Shown: one piece after another, positions 55,800-64,000 of the stretch
How the letters are laid out: each line of letters starts with the position of its first letter
Numbering within the stretch: position 1 is the stretch's first letter
NCBI GenBank assembly: GCA_020632795.1
Contig: JACKEV010000014.1
Location: forward strand, 124,001 to 188,000
Direction: 5' to 3'
Origin: Alphaproteobacteria bacterium
GTDB lineage: Bacteria; Myxococcota_A; UBA796; CAJQPC01
Length of the DNA: 64,000 nucleotides
Translations under genes and position numbers: made by a program
Notes under the pieces: model-generated
Database searches by the model: none
What the model was told of the DNA's origin: nothing
The model's input: only the letters and a program-made list of their open reading frames with translations

Positions 55800-57161
55800 A
55801 TGAGCTCGCTCTGGGAAGACGTCCGGCACCGCATCGAGCAGCGCGTAGGCGCCCAGAACTACGAGATCTGGATCAAGCCCATCCGACTGCTGGCGTTGAA
55901 CGGGAAGAACGCCGAGCTGGAGGTCCCCAACCGCTACTACCTGGACTGGGTCCAGGACAACTACGCCGACGTGCTCGCGGAGGAGCTGAGCGAGCAGGCG
56001 GGGCACGCTCTGCAGCTCCACTTCACCGTGGAGGCGCACGCCGATGCGCCGGACGATCCCCACCAGGCGATCGCCCCCCCCCCGATCGCCTCCGACGGGA
56101 TTTCGGATCGGGGGAGCCGGAACCATCCCGGCCGGACCCGCGTGGGGGTGCCCCCGGACAAGACCTTCGACAACTACGTGGTCGGGGCCTGCAACCAGTT
56201 CGCCCACGCCGCCGCGCTCGCGGTCGCCGACTTCCCCGGCCAGAACTACAACCCGCTGTTCGTCTTCGGGGGCACGGGGCTGGGCAAGACCCACCTCGTC
56301 CAGGCGATCGGCAACCGGATCGCCTCCCAGAACCCCAAGGCGGGGATCGTCTACACCACCGCCGAGGACTTCGTGAACGAGATGATCCGGGCGCTGCGGT
56401 TCAAGAAGATGGAGGAGTTCCGCGCCCGCTACCGGGGCTACGCCGACGTCCTGGTCATCGACGACATCCAGTTCCTCTCCGGCAAGGATCGCTCCCAGGC
56501 CGAGTTCTTCCACACCTTCGAGGCCCTCAAGAACTCGGGGCGCCAGATCATCCTCACCGCGGACGTGCTGCCGCGGGAGATCGACAAGCTGGAGCCCCGG
56601 CTGCGGACCCGCTTCGAGGGGGGGCTGCTGGCCGACATCCAGGCCCCGGACCTGGAGACCCTCATCGCGATCCTCCACCGCAAGGGCGACAGCCTCGGCC
56701 TGGAGGTCCCCGACGACCTCGCCACCTGGATCAGCCAGCGGGTGCGGGGGAACATCCGCGAGCTGGAGGGCGCGCTCAACCGCCTGGCCGCCCTGCACCG
56801 GTTCTACAACGAGCCCCTGTCCATCGAGTTCGCCCGCCGGCACCTCTCCAACCTGCTGGACGACGAGCCCCAGGCCCTGACCCCCGAGCGCATCATGCGG
56901 GAGGTCGCGCGCTTCTACAGCATCAAGGTCTCCGACATCAAGGGCAGCCGGCGGCTCAAGGCGGTCGTGCGGCCCCGGCAGATCGCGATGTACCTCTCCC
57001 GTCGGCACACCGGGTTGTCCTTCCCGGACCTGGGCCGGGCCTTCGGGGGGCGGGACCACTCCACGGTCCAGCACGCCTGCAAGCAGATCCAGAAGCTGAC
57101 GGCCAAGGATCCCGACCTGCGGCAGCACGTCGAGACCCTGGAGCAGAACCTCGGGGTCTGA
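55800..57161 (+). CDS. dnaA: Chromosomal replication initiator DnaA
   Basis: 453 residues with all four domains. Domain I (SLWEDVRHRIEQRVGAQNYEIWIKPI) and a short variable linker with IAPPPIASDG come first. The AAA+ domain has FDNYVVGACNQFAHAAAL, Walker A GGTGLGKTHLVQAIGN, VLVIDDIQFLSGKDRSQAEFFHTF, LEPRLRTRFEGGLLADIQAP, and GNIRELEGALNRL. Domain IV (VVRPRQIAMYLSRRHTGLSFPDLGRAFGGRDHSTVQHACKQI) reads the DnaA box. dnaN does not follow. Instead the next gene is convergent, so the usual dnaA-dnaN operon is broken here. Confidence 0.98.
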   Translation: MSSLWEDVRHRIEQRVGAQNYEIWIKPIRLLALNGKNAELEVPNRYYLDWVQDNYADVLAEELSEQAGHALQLHFTVEAHADAPDDPHQAIAPPPIASDGISDRGSRNHPGRTRVGVPPDKTFDNYVVGACNQFAHAAALAVADFPGQNYNPLFVFGGTGLGKTHLVQAIGNRIASQNPKAGIVYTTAEDFVNEMIRALRFKKMEEFRARYRGYADVLVIDDIQFLSGKDRSQAEFFHTFEALKNSGRQIILTADVLPREIDKLEPRLRTRFEGGLLADIQAPDLETLIAILHRKGDSLGLEVPDDLATWISQRVRGNIRELEGALNRLAALHRFYNEPLSIEFARRHLSNLLDDEPQALTPERIMREVARFYSIKVSDIKGSRRLKAVVRPRQIAMYLSRRHTGLSFPDLGRAFGGRDHSTVQHACKQIQKLTAKDPDLRQHVETLEQNLGV

Positions 57162-57166
57162 CGGGC

Positions 57167-57460
57167 TCAGCGGGCGACGATGCGCCCCCGGAGCTGCGTC
57201 GGCGCGCAGGCGCCGGCCACCACGGTGCCGTCGGGGCGCACGCTGGCGTAGCCGCACAGCTCTCCGTCGTGGGCGGCGATGAGCGCGCGGATCTCGGCCT
57301 CGCTGCGGTCGCGCAGGTCGTAGACCCGGTGATCGCAGCGGGCGCAGTGGCGCACGCGCTCGGCGACGGGCTCCATGGCCTCCCAGCGCACCGGGCAGCG
57401 GTACGTCATGAGGACCTCGACGTCCTTCAGCGCGGCTGAGACGCTGGGATCGATGCGCAC
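57167..57460 (-). CDS. Small Cys-containing protein
   Basis: 97 residues from a GTG at 57460 with AGGAG upstream. YRCPVRWEAMEPVAERVRHCARCDHRVYDLRDRSEAEIRALIAA is a pattern I recall from many myxobacterial proteins (C-x3-W-x2-M-x8-RHC-x2-C-x3-VY-x-L): a possible zinc or haem-like Cys site (CARC) followed by a helix. LCGYASVRPDGTVVAGACAP follows. Function unknown. It is convergent with dnaA and divergent from the iron-regulated operon. Confidence 0.72.
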   Translation of the reverse strand: MRIDPSVSAALKDVEVLMTYRCPVRWEAMEPVAERVRHCARCDHRVYDLRDRSEAEIRALIAAHDGELCGYASVRPDGTVVAGACAPTQLRGRIVAR

Positions 57461-57535
57461 CGACGGGCTCCTGGCGAGGGGGACGCAGATCAACCTTAGC
57501 GCAGAAAAGACTTGCGCCTGCCGCCGTTCTGTGTT

Positions 57536-57554
57536 GATAACGAAATTCATTATC
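57536..57554 (+). promoter_or_regulatory. Fur box / ferric-uptake-regulator operator
   Basis: The strand complementary to 57536-57554 reads GATAATGAATTTCGTTATC, 15 of 19 matches to the Fur consensus GATAATGATAATCATTATC. It sits in a longer palindrome TGTTGATAA-N9-TTATCAACA (57532-57558). TTGCGC (57512) and TGATAA (57535) are 17 bases apart, so Fur binding would cover the -10 of the imelysin operon. The small convergent gene's start (57460) is also close. Confidence 0.8.
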
Positions 57555-57576
57555 AACACAAGCGCCGGAGACGCCG

Positions 57577-58713
<1,137 letters not shown>

Positions 58714-58716
58714 CCC

Positions 58717-60096
58717 ATGCTCGCCCTCCTGCTGCTCGCTGTCGGCTGCAAGGACGCCGCCCTCGACGACTCCGGCCTGCCCCTCGCGGCGGTGGAGGCC
58801 GGCGAGTGGCTGCCGGGGGGCGACGCCACCAACACCCTGCTCATGGGCAGCAACGCCTACCTGATGCCGGCGGCGAACCTCGACCCCGAGCACGAGCAGA
58901 TGTTCTACTCGGGCAACTCCTTCTTCAACCAGTCCTGGGTCGAGGCCCCCGCCAGCACCGCCAACCGCGACGGCCTGGGGCCCCTGTTCAACGCCCGGAG
59001 CTGCTCGGGCTGCCACCTCAAGGACGGCCGGGCGGCGCCGCCGGAGGACGGCGTGGGTCCCTTCGTGGGGCTGCTGCTGCGGCTCTCGGTCCCCGGGGAG
59101 CCCGCCCCGGCCCCCGACCCGGTCTACGGCGGCCAGCTCCAGGACATCGCCCTGCCCGGGGTGACCGTGGAGGCCGTGCCCTCGATCACCTGGGCCGAGG
59201 CGCCCGGCGCCTACCCCGACGGCGCCGCCTACAGCCTGGCTGCGCCCACCTACCACCTCGACGAGCCCGGCTACGGCCCCCTGCCCGACGACCTGCGGGT
59301 CTCCCCCCGGGTGGCCCCCGCGATGATCGGCCTGGGGCTGTTGGAGGCGATCCCCGAGGCGCGCCTCGCCGCGCTGGAGGACCCCGACGATGCCGATGGC
59401 GACGGCATCTCGGGAAGGCGTCAGGCGGCGGTCGACGTCCTCACCGGCGAGGCGGTGACCGGCCGGTTCGGCTGGAAGGCCGAGCAGCCCACCGTCGCCC
59501 AGCAGGCCGCCGGGGCCTTCGCCGGCGACCTGGGCGTCACCAGCACACTCTTCCCGGCCGACGACTGCACGCCCGCGCAGGCCTGCCCGCCGGAGTCCTC
59601 TGGCGGGGACCCCGAGATCGAGGATCACCTGCTGGAGCGGGTGGTGCTCTACAGCCGGGCGGTGGCTGTGCCGGCGCGCCGGGCCTGGGACGACGAGACC
59701 GTGCTGCGGGGCAAGTGGCTGTTCGGAGAGGTCGGCTGCGACGGCTGCCACACCCCGAACCACACCACCGGCGACTTCGCCGCGCTGCCCGAGCTGGGCG
59801 GCCAGTCCATCTGGCCCTACACCGACCTGCTGCTCCACGACATGGGCGAGGGCCTGAGCGACGAGCGCCCCTCCGGCGTGGCCGAGGGCCGGGAGTGGCG
59901 CACCGCGCCGCTGTGGGGCCTCGGGCTCGTCCCCACCGTCAACGGCCACAGCCGCTATCTGCACGACGGCCGCGCCCGCAGCCTGGAGGAGGCCATCCTC
60001 TGGCACGGCGGCGAGGCCGAGGCCGCCCGGGACGACTTCATGGCCCTGAGCGCGGCGGACCGCGACGCCGTCCTCGTGTTCCTGGAAGACCTGTGA
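58717..60096 (+). CDS. Di-haem oxidoreductase (DUF1111) lipoprotein
   Basis: 459 residues, lipoprotein signal (MLALLLLAVGC). Haem motifs CSGCH (FNARSCSGCHLKDGR) and CDGCH (EVGCDGCHTPNHT). FNQSWVEAPASTANRDGLGPLFNARSC, RVAPAMIGLGLLEAIPEARL, RFGWKAEQPTVAQQAAGAFAGDLG and REWRTAPLWGLGL belong to the CotA-unrelated 'thiol oxidoreductase' DUF1111 family. It lies between two imelysins, as in the pseudomonad iron operons. A periplasmic redox role in iron handling is inferred. Start three bases after the previous stop. Confidence 0.92.
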   Translation: MLALLLLAVGCKDAALDDSGLPLAAVEAGEWLPGGDATNTLLMGSNAYLMPAANLDPEHEQMFYSGNSFFNQSWVEAPASTANRDGLGPLFNARSCSGCHLKDGRAAPPEDGVGPFVGLLLRLSVPGEPAPAPDPVYGGQLQDIALPGVTVEAVPSITWAEAPGAYPDGAAYSLAAPTYHLDEPGYGPLPDDLRVSPRVAPAMIGLGLLEAIPEARLAALEDPDDADGDGISGRRQAAVDVLTGEAVTGRFGWKAEQPTVAQQAAGAFAGDLGVTSTLFPADDCTPAQACPPESSGGDPEIEDHLLERVVLYSRAVAVPARRAWDDETVLRGKWLFGEVGCDGCHTPNHTTGDFAALPELGGQSIWPYTDLLLHDMGEGLSDERPSGVAEGREWRTAPLWGLGLVPTVNGHSRYLHDGRARSLEEAILWHGGEAEAARDDFMALSAADRDAVLVFLEDL

Positions 60097-61148
60097 TCCT
60101 GCTGCTGCTCGCGTGTACGGCCAAGGAGGCCCCGGACACGGGCACCTCCCCCGCGGCGCAGCGTCGGGTGGTCCTCGCTGCGCTGGCCGAGGACGTCGCG
60201 CTGGCGAACTACCGCGACCTCACCCAGGCCACCGGCGCGCTGGTCACCGCCACCGAGGCCTTCTGCGCGGCCCCCGACGCGGTCACCCTGGACGCCGCCC
60301 GGGACGCCTGGTGGGCCGCGCGGGCCCCCTGGAAGCGCGCCGAGCTGATCCAGTTCGGCCCCACCACCGAGCAGCCTCTGCGCCTGGGCCCCAAGATGGA
60401 CCTCTGGCCGGCCCGGGTCGAGTCCATCGAGGCGATCCTGGAAGGCGACGGCGGCTTCACCCAGGCCGACATGGCCGCGATGGGCGGGGCGACCCGCGGC
60501 TTCCCGCCCCTGGAGTGGCTTTTGTGGGCCGAAGGCGACGGCACCCTCGACGCCTTCGCCGCCGAGCCCCGCCGCTGCGCCTACGCGGAGGGCCTCGCCG
60601 GCGACCTGGACGCCCTCGCCGGCCAGATGGTCACCGCCTGGGAGGACGCGTGGGCCGCCCGGCTCACCGACCCCGCCGACCACGACGGCGACATGTACGA
60701 CAGCGCCCAGGACGTCATCGACGAGTGGGTCAACCGCACCTTCTTCACCGTGGAGAACATCCGGGTGGAGAAGCTGGGCAAGCCCCTGGGGGACTCCAGC
60801 GGGGGCGAGCCCCTGCCCGACACCCTGGAGTCCCGCTACAGCGCGCGCTCCCTGGCCGACGCCCGGGACGTCCTGGACGGCGTGGTCGACGCCCTGGCCG
60901 AGGACCACCTCATGGCCCTGGTGCCGGCGGACCGGGACGCGGTGCCCCCGCTGGTGGAGAGCTGGCAGGTCGAGGCCGTCGAGGCCCTGGCGGCGGTGCC
61001 CGAGCCTCTGGAGGACGCCATCGTCAACGACCGCGCGGCGGTGGAGGCTGCCCAGGAGGCCCTGCGCGGCTTCCAGGTGGCCCTGCAGGTGGACCTCGCC
61101 CAGGCGCTGTCGGTCACGGTGACCTTCAACGACAACGACGGGGACTGA
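60093..61148 (+). CDS. Second imelysin-family lipoprotein
   Basis: 351 residues from a GTG overlapping the upstream stop (GTGA). Lipoprotein start (VILLLLAC). Helical halves: ATEAFCAAPDAVTLDAARDAWWAARAPWKRAELIQFGP, and GFPPLEWLLWAEGD at the position of GxHxxE. The His is replaced by Pro while the Glu remains, as in the second imelysin of such operons. ENIRVEKLGKPLGDSSGGEP and SRYSARSLADARDVLDGV follow. Probably a non-identical partner of the first imelysin in iron uptake. Confidence 0.9.
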   Translation: MILLLLACTAKEAPDTGTSPAAQRRVVLAALAEDVALANYRDLTQATGALVTATEAFCAAPDAVTLDAARDAWWAARAPWKRAELIQFGPTTEQPLRLGPKMDLWPARVESIEAILEGDGGFTQADMAAMGGATRGFPPLEWLLWAEGDGTLDAFAAEPRRCAYAEGLAGDLDALAGQMVTAWEDAWAARLTDPADHDGDMYDSAQDVIDEWVNRTFFTVENIRVEKLGKPLGDSSGGEPLPDTLESRYSARSLADARDVLDGVVDALAEDHLMALVPADRDAVPPLVESWQVEAVEALAAVPEPLEDAIVNDRAAVEAAQEALRGFQVALQVDLAQALSVTVTFNDNDGD

Positions 61149-61155
61149 CGGGCCG

Positions 61156-62268
61156 CTACTCCTGGAGGTTGGTGTACCAGGCGCGGGCGTCGGCGAAGGC
61201 GGCGATGGTGGCCTGGGAGCCCAGGTCGACGAAGACGAGGTAGTCGGAGCGGTCGGTGTTCACGATCGCGGCGACGAGCTGGCCCGGGGCGACCGCGTCC
61301 AGCGCCCGCACGACGTGGGTGGTGGAGACGACCTGGTCGAGGGCGCCCTCGATGGCGAAGCGGGCGCGGTGGCCCTTCCAGAGGGCCCTGAGCACCGCGC
61401 GGTCATCCAGCACGAGGGCGTTGACGACTTCCAGGGTCTTCACCCCGGCGAGCTGGCGGCGCAGCATGTCGGAGATGCGATCGGCGAGGCGATGGACCTC
61501 GGCGGCGGCGGCCTCGGCCTCGCGGGCCTTGCGGGACTCCTCCTCGGCCTGGGCGGCCTCGCGGATCGCGTCCAGGGCGCTGCGGGGGCGCTTGGCGCGG
61601 GCGGCGAGGCTGTCGAAGCGGGAGGCGGGCTTCTTCGACGACGCCTTGGACGCCTTGGGGGCGGCGGGGGCCTTCGTGGCGGCCTTCGCCGTTGCCTTCG
61701 CCGCTGCCTTCGCCGCCGCGCGGGCCTGGGCCTCGGCGGCGAGGCGCTTGGCGAGGGCGATCTTGTCCTCCTCGCTGGGGGGCGGAGGGGCCTTCTGCTG
61801 CTGGGTGCGGGCGAGGGCCTCGGCGGCGAGGCGCCTGGCGAGGGCGACCTTGTCCTCCTCGGCGGGCTCCGGGGGCTTGGGTCGGGCCTGCTGGGCGCGG
61901 GCGAGGGCCTCGGCGGCGAGGCGCCTGGCGAGGGCGACCTTGTCCTCCACCGGGGGCTCAGCGTCCGCCTTCGTGGTCGGGGCGTCTTCGTCGACGGTGG
62001 GCGTCGCCGGGGGCGCTGCCGGGGGGGCTGCTGAGGGCTCCGGGGGAGGCTCGGGCGGAGGGGTCCGCATCGCCATCGGCAGCTCAGGGGCCTCGGCGTG
62101 CGCGGGGTTGAACACCTGGGGGGCGACCACGTCCTCGGCGACAGGGACGTCTCCGAAGGCGGAGATGTCGTCGTCGTCTTCGTCGACAGGAAGATCGACA
62201 CCGGGCGGCCGACGCAGGGGGGCGTCGAACAGGCTCGCCAGCGGATCAAAGCTCTTGGTGTAGGCCAT
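61156..62268 (-). CDS. Protein with Ala/Arg repeat linker and conserved C-terminal domain
   Basis: 370 residues, unrecognised, no signal peptide. Residues ~1-55 are acidic (DEDDDDISAFG), followed by a Pro/Ala linker. Three copies of EDKVALARRLAAEALARAQQ form amphipathic helices, then an Ala/Lys-rich tract (AAAKAAAKATAKAATKAPAA). A coiled segment follows, then a C-terminal domain of ~140 residues (HRLADRISDMLRRQLAGVKT...TDRSDYLVFVDLGSQATIAA). The C-terminal region resembles a small alpha/beta roadblock-like fold by eye only. Cytoplasmic, perhaps DNA-associated through the Ala/Lys tract, as in histone-like tails. Confidence 0.78.
   Translation of the reverse strand: MAYTKSFDPLASLFDAPLRRPPGVDLPVDEDDDDISAFGDVPVAEDVVAPQVFNPAHAEAPELPMAMRTPPPEPPPEPSAAPPAAPPATPTVDEDAPTTKADAEPPVEDKVALARRLAAEALARAQQARPKPPEPAEEDKVALARRLAAEALARTQQQKAPPPPSEEDKIALAKRLAAEAQARAAAKAAAKATAKAATKAPAAPKASKASSKKPASRFDSLAARAKRPRSALDAIREAAQAEEESRKAREAEAAAAEVHRLADRISDMLRRQLAGVKTLEVVNALVLDDRAVLRALWKGHRARFAIEGALDQVVSTTHVVRALDAVAPGQLVAAIVNTDRSDYLVFVDLGSQATIAAFADARAWYTNLQE
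61718..61950 (-). repeat. Three tandem ~90-bp repeats
   Basis: Copies at about 61890-61950, 61795-61860 and 61718-61775 encode EDKVALARRLAAEALARAQQ, EDKVALARRLAAEALARTQQ and EDKIALAKRLAAEAQARAAA, separated by Pro-rich spacers. They are near-identical in DNA, so the copy number may vary. Confidence 0.85.
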
Positions 62269-62336
62269 GGTTCCTCAGGATAGCGCACACGCTCAGAACC
62301 CTATCCGAAAGCGGGCGGGGTGGATACGTTCAGACC

Positions 62337-63008
62337 ATGCAAAACCTCGCCTCACCCTCCCCCATGCCGGTCCCGGAGCGGCGCTGGCGCGATCTCGTCT
62401 CGCGCGGCGAGGTGCCGCTGCTGCTGGTCCGGCACGGGCAGACAGCCTACAATCAGCAGCGCCGATTCGTCGGCCGCACCGACATTCCCCTGGACGAGGA
62501 CGGCCTCCACCAGGCCCGCCGGCTGGGCGAGCGCCTGACCGGGCTCCCCCGCGCAGCCCTCTACAGCTCCCCCTTGCTCCGGGCCCGGCAGACCGCCGCC
62601 GCGCTGGGCAGCCCCGTGGTGGTGACGGGCCTCGAGGAGTTGGATCAGGGCGAGCTGGAGGGCCTCCACGGGCAGGAGGCCTTCCAGCGATACCCCGCGT
62701 TCTTCGAGCGTTGGGCCGCTGACCCCGCCGACGTCCGGGTGCCCGGCGGGGAGACCCTGCGGGAGTGCCAGGCCCGCTCGCTCGCGGCCCTGGCCGACCT
62801 CGCCCACCGGCACGAGCCCCAGCTCCCGGTGGTGGTGGTCGCCCACCAGATGGTGCTCGCCAGCGTGGTCCTGCACGCGGTGGGGTTGCCGCTGCGCTTC
62901 CTCCGGCTGGTGAAGCAGGGCAACACCGCGCTCAACCTGCTGGGCTGGCACCCCGCCCGGGGCCTGCGGGTCTACCGGCTGAACGACACCGGCCACCTGG
63001 ACAACTGA
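62337..63008 (+). CDS. Histidine phosphatase (phosphoglycerate-mutase-like) family protein
   Basis: 223 residues. LLLVRHGQTAYNQQRRFVGRTDIPLDEDG holds the catalytic RHG. YSSPLLRARQTAAAL, LDQGELEGLHGQEAF with the proton-donor Glu region, and VVVVAHQMVLASVV with the second His complete the set. Relatives include alpha-ribazole phosphatase (CobC) and broad phosphatases; the exact substrate is open. ATG 62337 was chosen as first Met. Confidence 0.9.
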   Translation: MQNLASPSPMPVPERRWRDLVSRGEVPLLLVRHGQTAYNQQRRFVGRTDIPLDEDGLHQARRLGERLTGLPRAALYSSPLLRARQTAAALGSPVVVTGLEELDQGELEGLHGQEAFQRYPAFFERWAADPADVRVPGGETLRECQARSLAALADLAHRHEPQLPVVVVAHQMVLASVVLHAVGLPLRFLRLVKQGNTALNLLGWHPARGLRVYRLNDTGHLDN

Positions 63009-63025
63009 TCCCGGGGATCCCTGCG

Positions 63026-64000
63026 TCAGGCGGCGCGGACGTCCTCGGACCGGGTGCGGGCCATCAGGGCCTCGGCGTCCTCCAGAATGACCACGACGCC
63101 GCGCCCGGCGCGCTGGTTGCGCCAGCCGTCCAGCAGCTCGACGCTGGCCTGGTCGATGTGGCGGAGGCCGTGGGTGTCGACGCGCACGGGGCGATCCTCG
63201 GGCAGCGACTCCAGGGCATCGGCGAGCAGGGGCAGGGTGACGAAGCTGGCCACGCCGCCGAGGGTGAGCACGGTCACGCCGTCCTCGTCGGTGCGGGTGT
63301 CGATGGCCAGGGCGGCGGTGCGCCACAGCAGGCGGGCGAGCGCCAGGCCCAGCCCCACCAGCACGCCGGTCAGCAGGTCGGTGGCGACGATCGTGGCCAC
63401 GGTGGCCCCGTACACGGCCACCTCGCCCCAGCCGAAGCGCCGCAGGCGGCGGATGTTGTCGACGTTGACGAGCTTGTAGCCGATGTAGACGAGGATCGCG
63501 GCCAGGCTGGCCCGGGGGATCATCGCCAGCACGAAGGGCGCGGCCACGATCAGGCCCAGCAGCCAGCCGCCGTGCAGGATGGCCGACCAGCGGCTCTTCG
63601 CGCCGGCCTCGACGTTGGCCGAGGAGCGCACGATCACGCCGGTCATGGGCAGGGCGCCCAGCGCGCCGCAGATGAGGTTGCCCACGCCCTGGGCGGCCAG
63701 CTCCCGGTCGTAGTCGGTGCGCTCGCCGTCGTGGAGCTGGTCCACGGCGGTGGCGCACAGCAGGGACTCGGCGCTGGCGATCACCGCGAGCGCGACGCCC
63801 GCCGCCCAGATCGAGGGCTCGGACAGCAGCGCGAAGGCCCCGGCGGTGGGCACGTTCAGCGCGCCGGTCAGGGAGTCGGGGACCGAGACGTACTGGATGG
63901 GCAGGCCGGCGAGCTGCGCGATGATGGTCGCCGCGATCACGCCGATCAGCGCGCCCGGCACGGCGTGCAGCGCCTTGGGCCGCAGGTTGTCCCACCCGAC
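63026..64000 (-). CDS. SulP-family anion transporter with STAS domain (5' partial)
   Basis: The reading frame runs off the right edge, so the N-terminal half of the transporter is missing. About 325 residues are visible. Membrane helices include PGALIGVIAATIIAQLAGLP, IWAAGVALAVIASAESLLC, the conserved ELAAQGVGNLICGALGALPMTGVIVRSSANVEAGAKSRWS and IPRASLAAILVYIGYKLVN. The C-terminal STAS domain follows (VASFVTLPLLADALESLP...GLRHIDQASVELLDGW). SulP proteins carry sulfate, bicarbonate or other anions, driven by sodium or protons. Confidence 0.92.
   Translation of the reverse strand, partial: VGWDNLRPKALHAVPGALIGVIAATIIAQLAGLPIQYVSVPDSLTGALNVPTAGAFALLSEPSIWAAGVALAVIASAESLLCATAVDQLHDGERTDYDRELAAQGVGNLICGALGALPMTGVIVRSSANVEAGAKSRWSAILHGGWLLGLIVAAPFVLAMIPRASLAAILVYIGYKLVNVDNIRRLRRFGWGEVAVYGATVATIVATDLLTGVLVGLGLALARLLWRTAALAIDTRTDEDGVTVLTLGGVASFVTLPLLADALESLPEDRPVRVDTHGLRHIDQASVELLDGWRNQRAGRGVVVILEDAEALMARTRSEDVRAA

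Overview
The window is a 64 kb piece of a very GC-rich bacterial chromosome. The gene families point to Myxococcota or a related deltaproteobacterial-type lineage: secreted DUF2330 proteins with Cys-plus-transmembrane-plus-Arg tails like MYXO-CTERM, MopE-type Cys/Asp repeat proteins, a DUF1552/DUF1592 pair, multihaem cytochrome lipoproteins and many short lipoprotein signals. This placement is an inference; there is no rRNA gene to test it. Many neighbouring genes overlap as ATGA, GTGA or TGATG, so long operons are likely.

Layout. 1-5.3 kb: the 3' part of a PLP-enzyme/Fe(II)-2OG oxygenase fusion resembling arginine hydroxylase plus capreomycidine-type chemistry, then fmt, rpe, a short-chain dehydrogenase and an alpha/beta hydrolase. 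5.3-15.7 kb: two paralogous DUF4157 (eCIS-core) proteins of about 1,100 aa with conserved trunks and unrelated C-terminal tips, each followed by a different small gene, then a small protein and an AAA+ ATPase. This looks like an orphan, polymorphic effector locus of the extracellular contractile injection type. 15.7-21 kb: an RCC1-like protein, a trypsin-like protease, a frameshifted small gene, a sulfatase-fold lipoprotein and an Rpn/PD-(D/E)XK protein. 21-28.8 kb: DUF1552, a DUF1592-type cytochrome with an inserted glycogen-binding-like domain, a large lipoprotein, then a GATase/iron alcohol dehydrogenase/aldehyde dehydrogenase operon.

28.8-29.2 kb has no protein gene but holds a good sigma-70 promoter, a chain of hairpins, a tRNA-like 3' part and a strong terminator hairpin: a candidate structured RNA. 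29.2-39.3 kb: a secreted glycosidase-like protein, two DUF2330 proteins flanking a five-haem cytochrome/TPR lipoprotein, a phosphotransferase, a secreted protein and a GFA-family protein. 39.3-41.2 kb: an OLD/AAA15-like ATPase with a DUF4276-like partner, a likely defence pair. 41.2-44.3 kb: a MopE-repeat/fibrinogen-like lipoprotein divergent from a second Rpn protein, with an 18-bp palindrome between. 44.3-49.5 kb: a gshB-TPR-HTTM-membrane protein operon.

49.6-57.2 kb: a dicarboxylate symporter and the classical replication-origin cluster mnmE-jag-yidC-yidD-rnpA-rpmH divergent from dnaA, although no consensus DnaA boxes are visible in that gap. 57.2-61.1 kb: an iron-regulated operon (imelysin, di-haem DUF1111 protein, second imelysin) behind an excellent Fur box. 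The window ends with a repeat-containing protein, a histidine phosphatase and a truncated SulP transporter.
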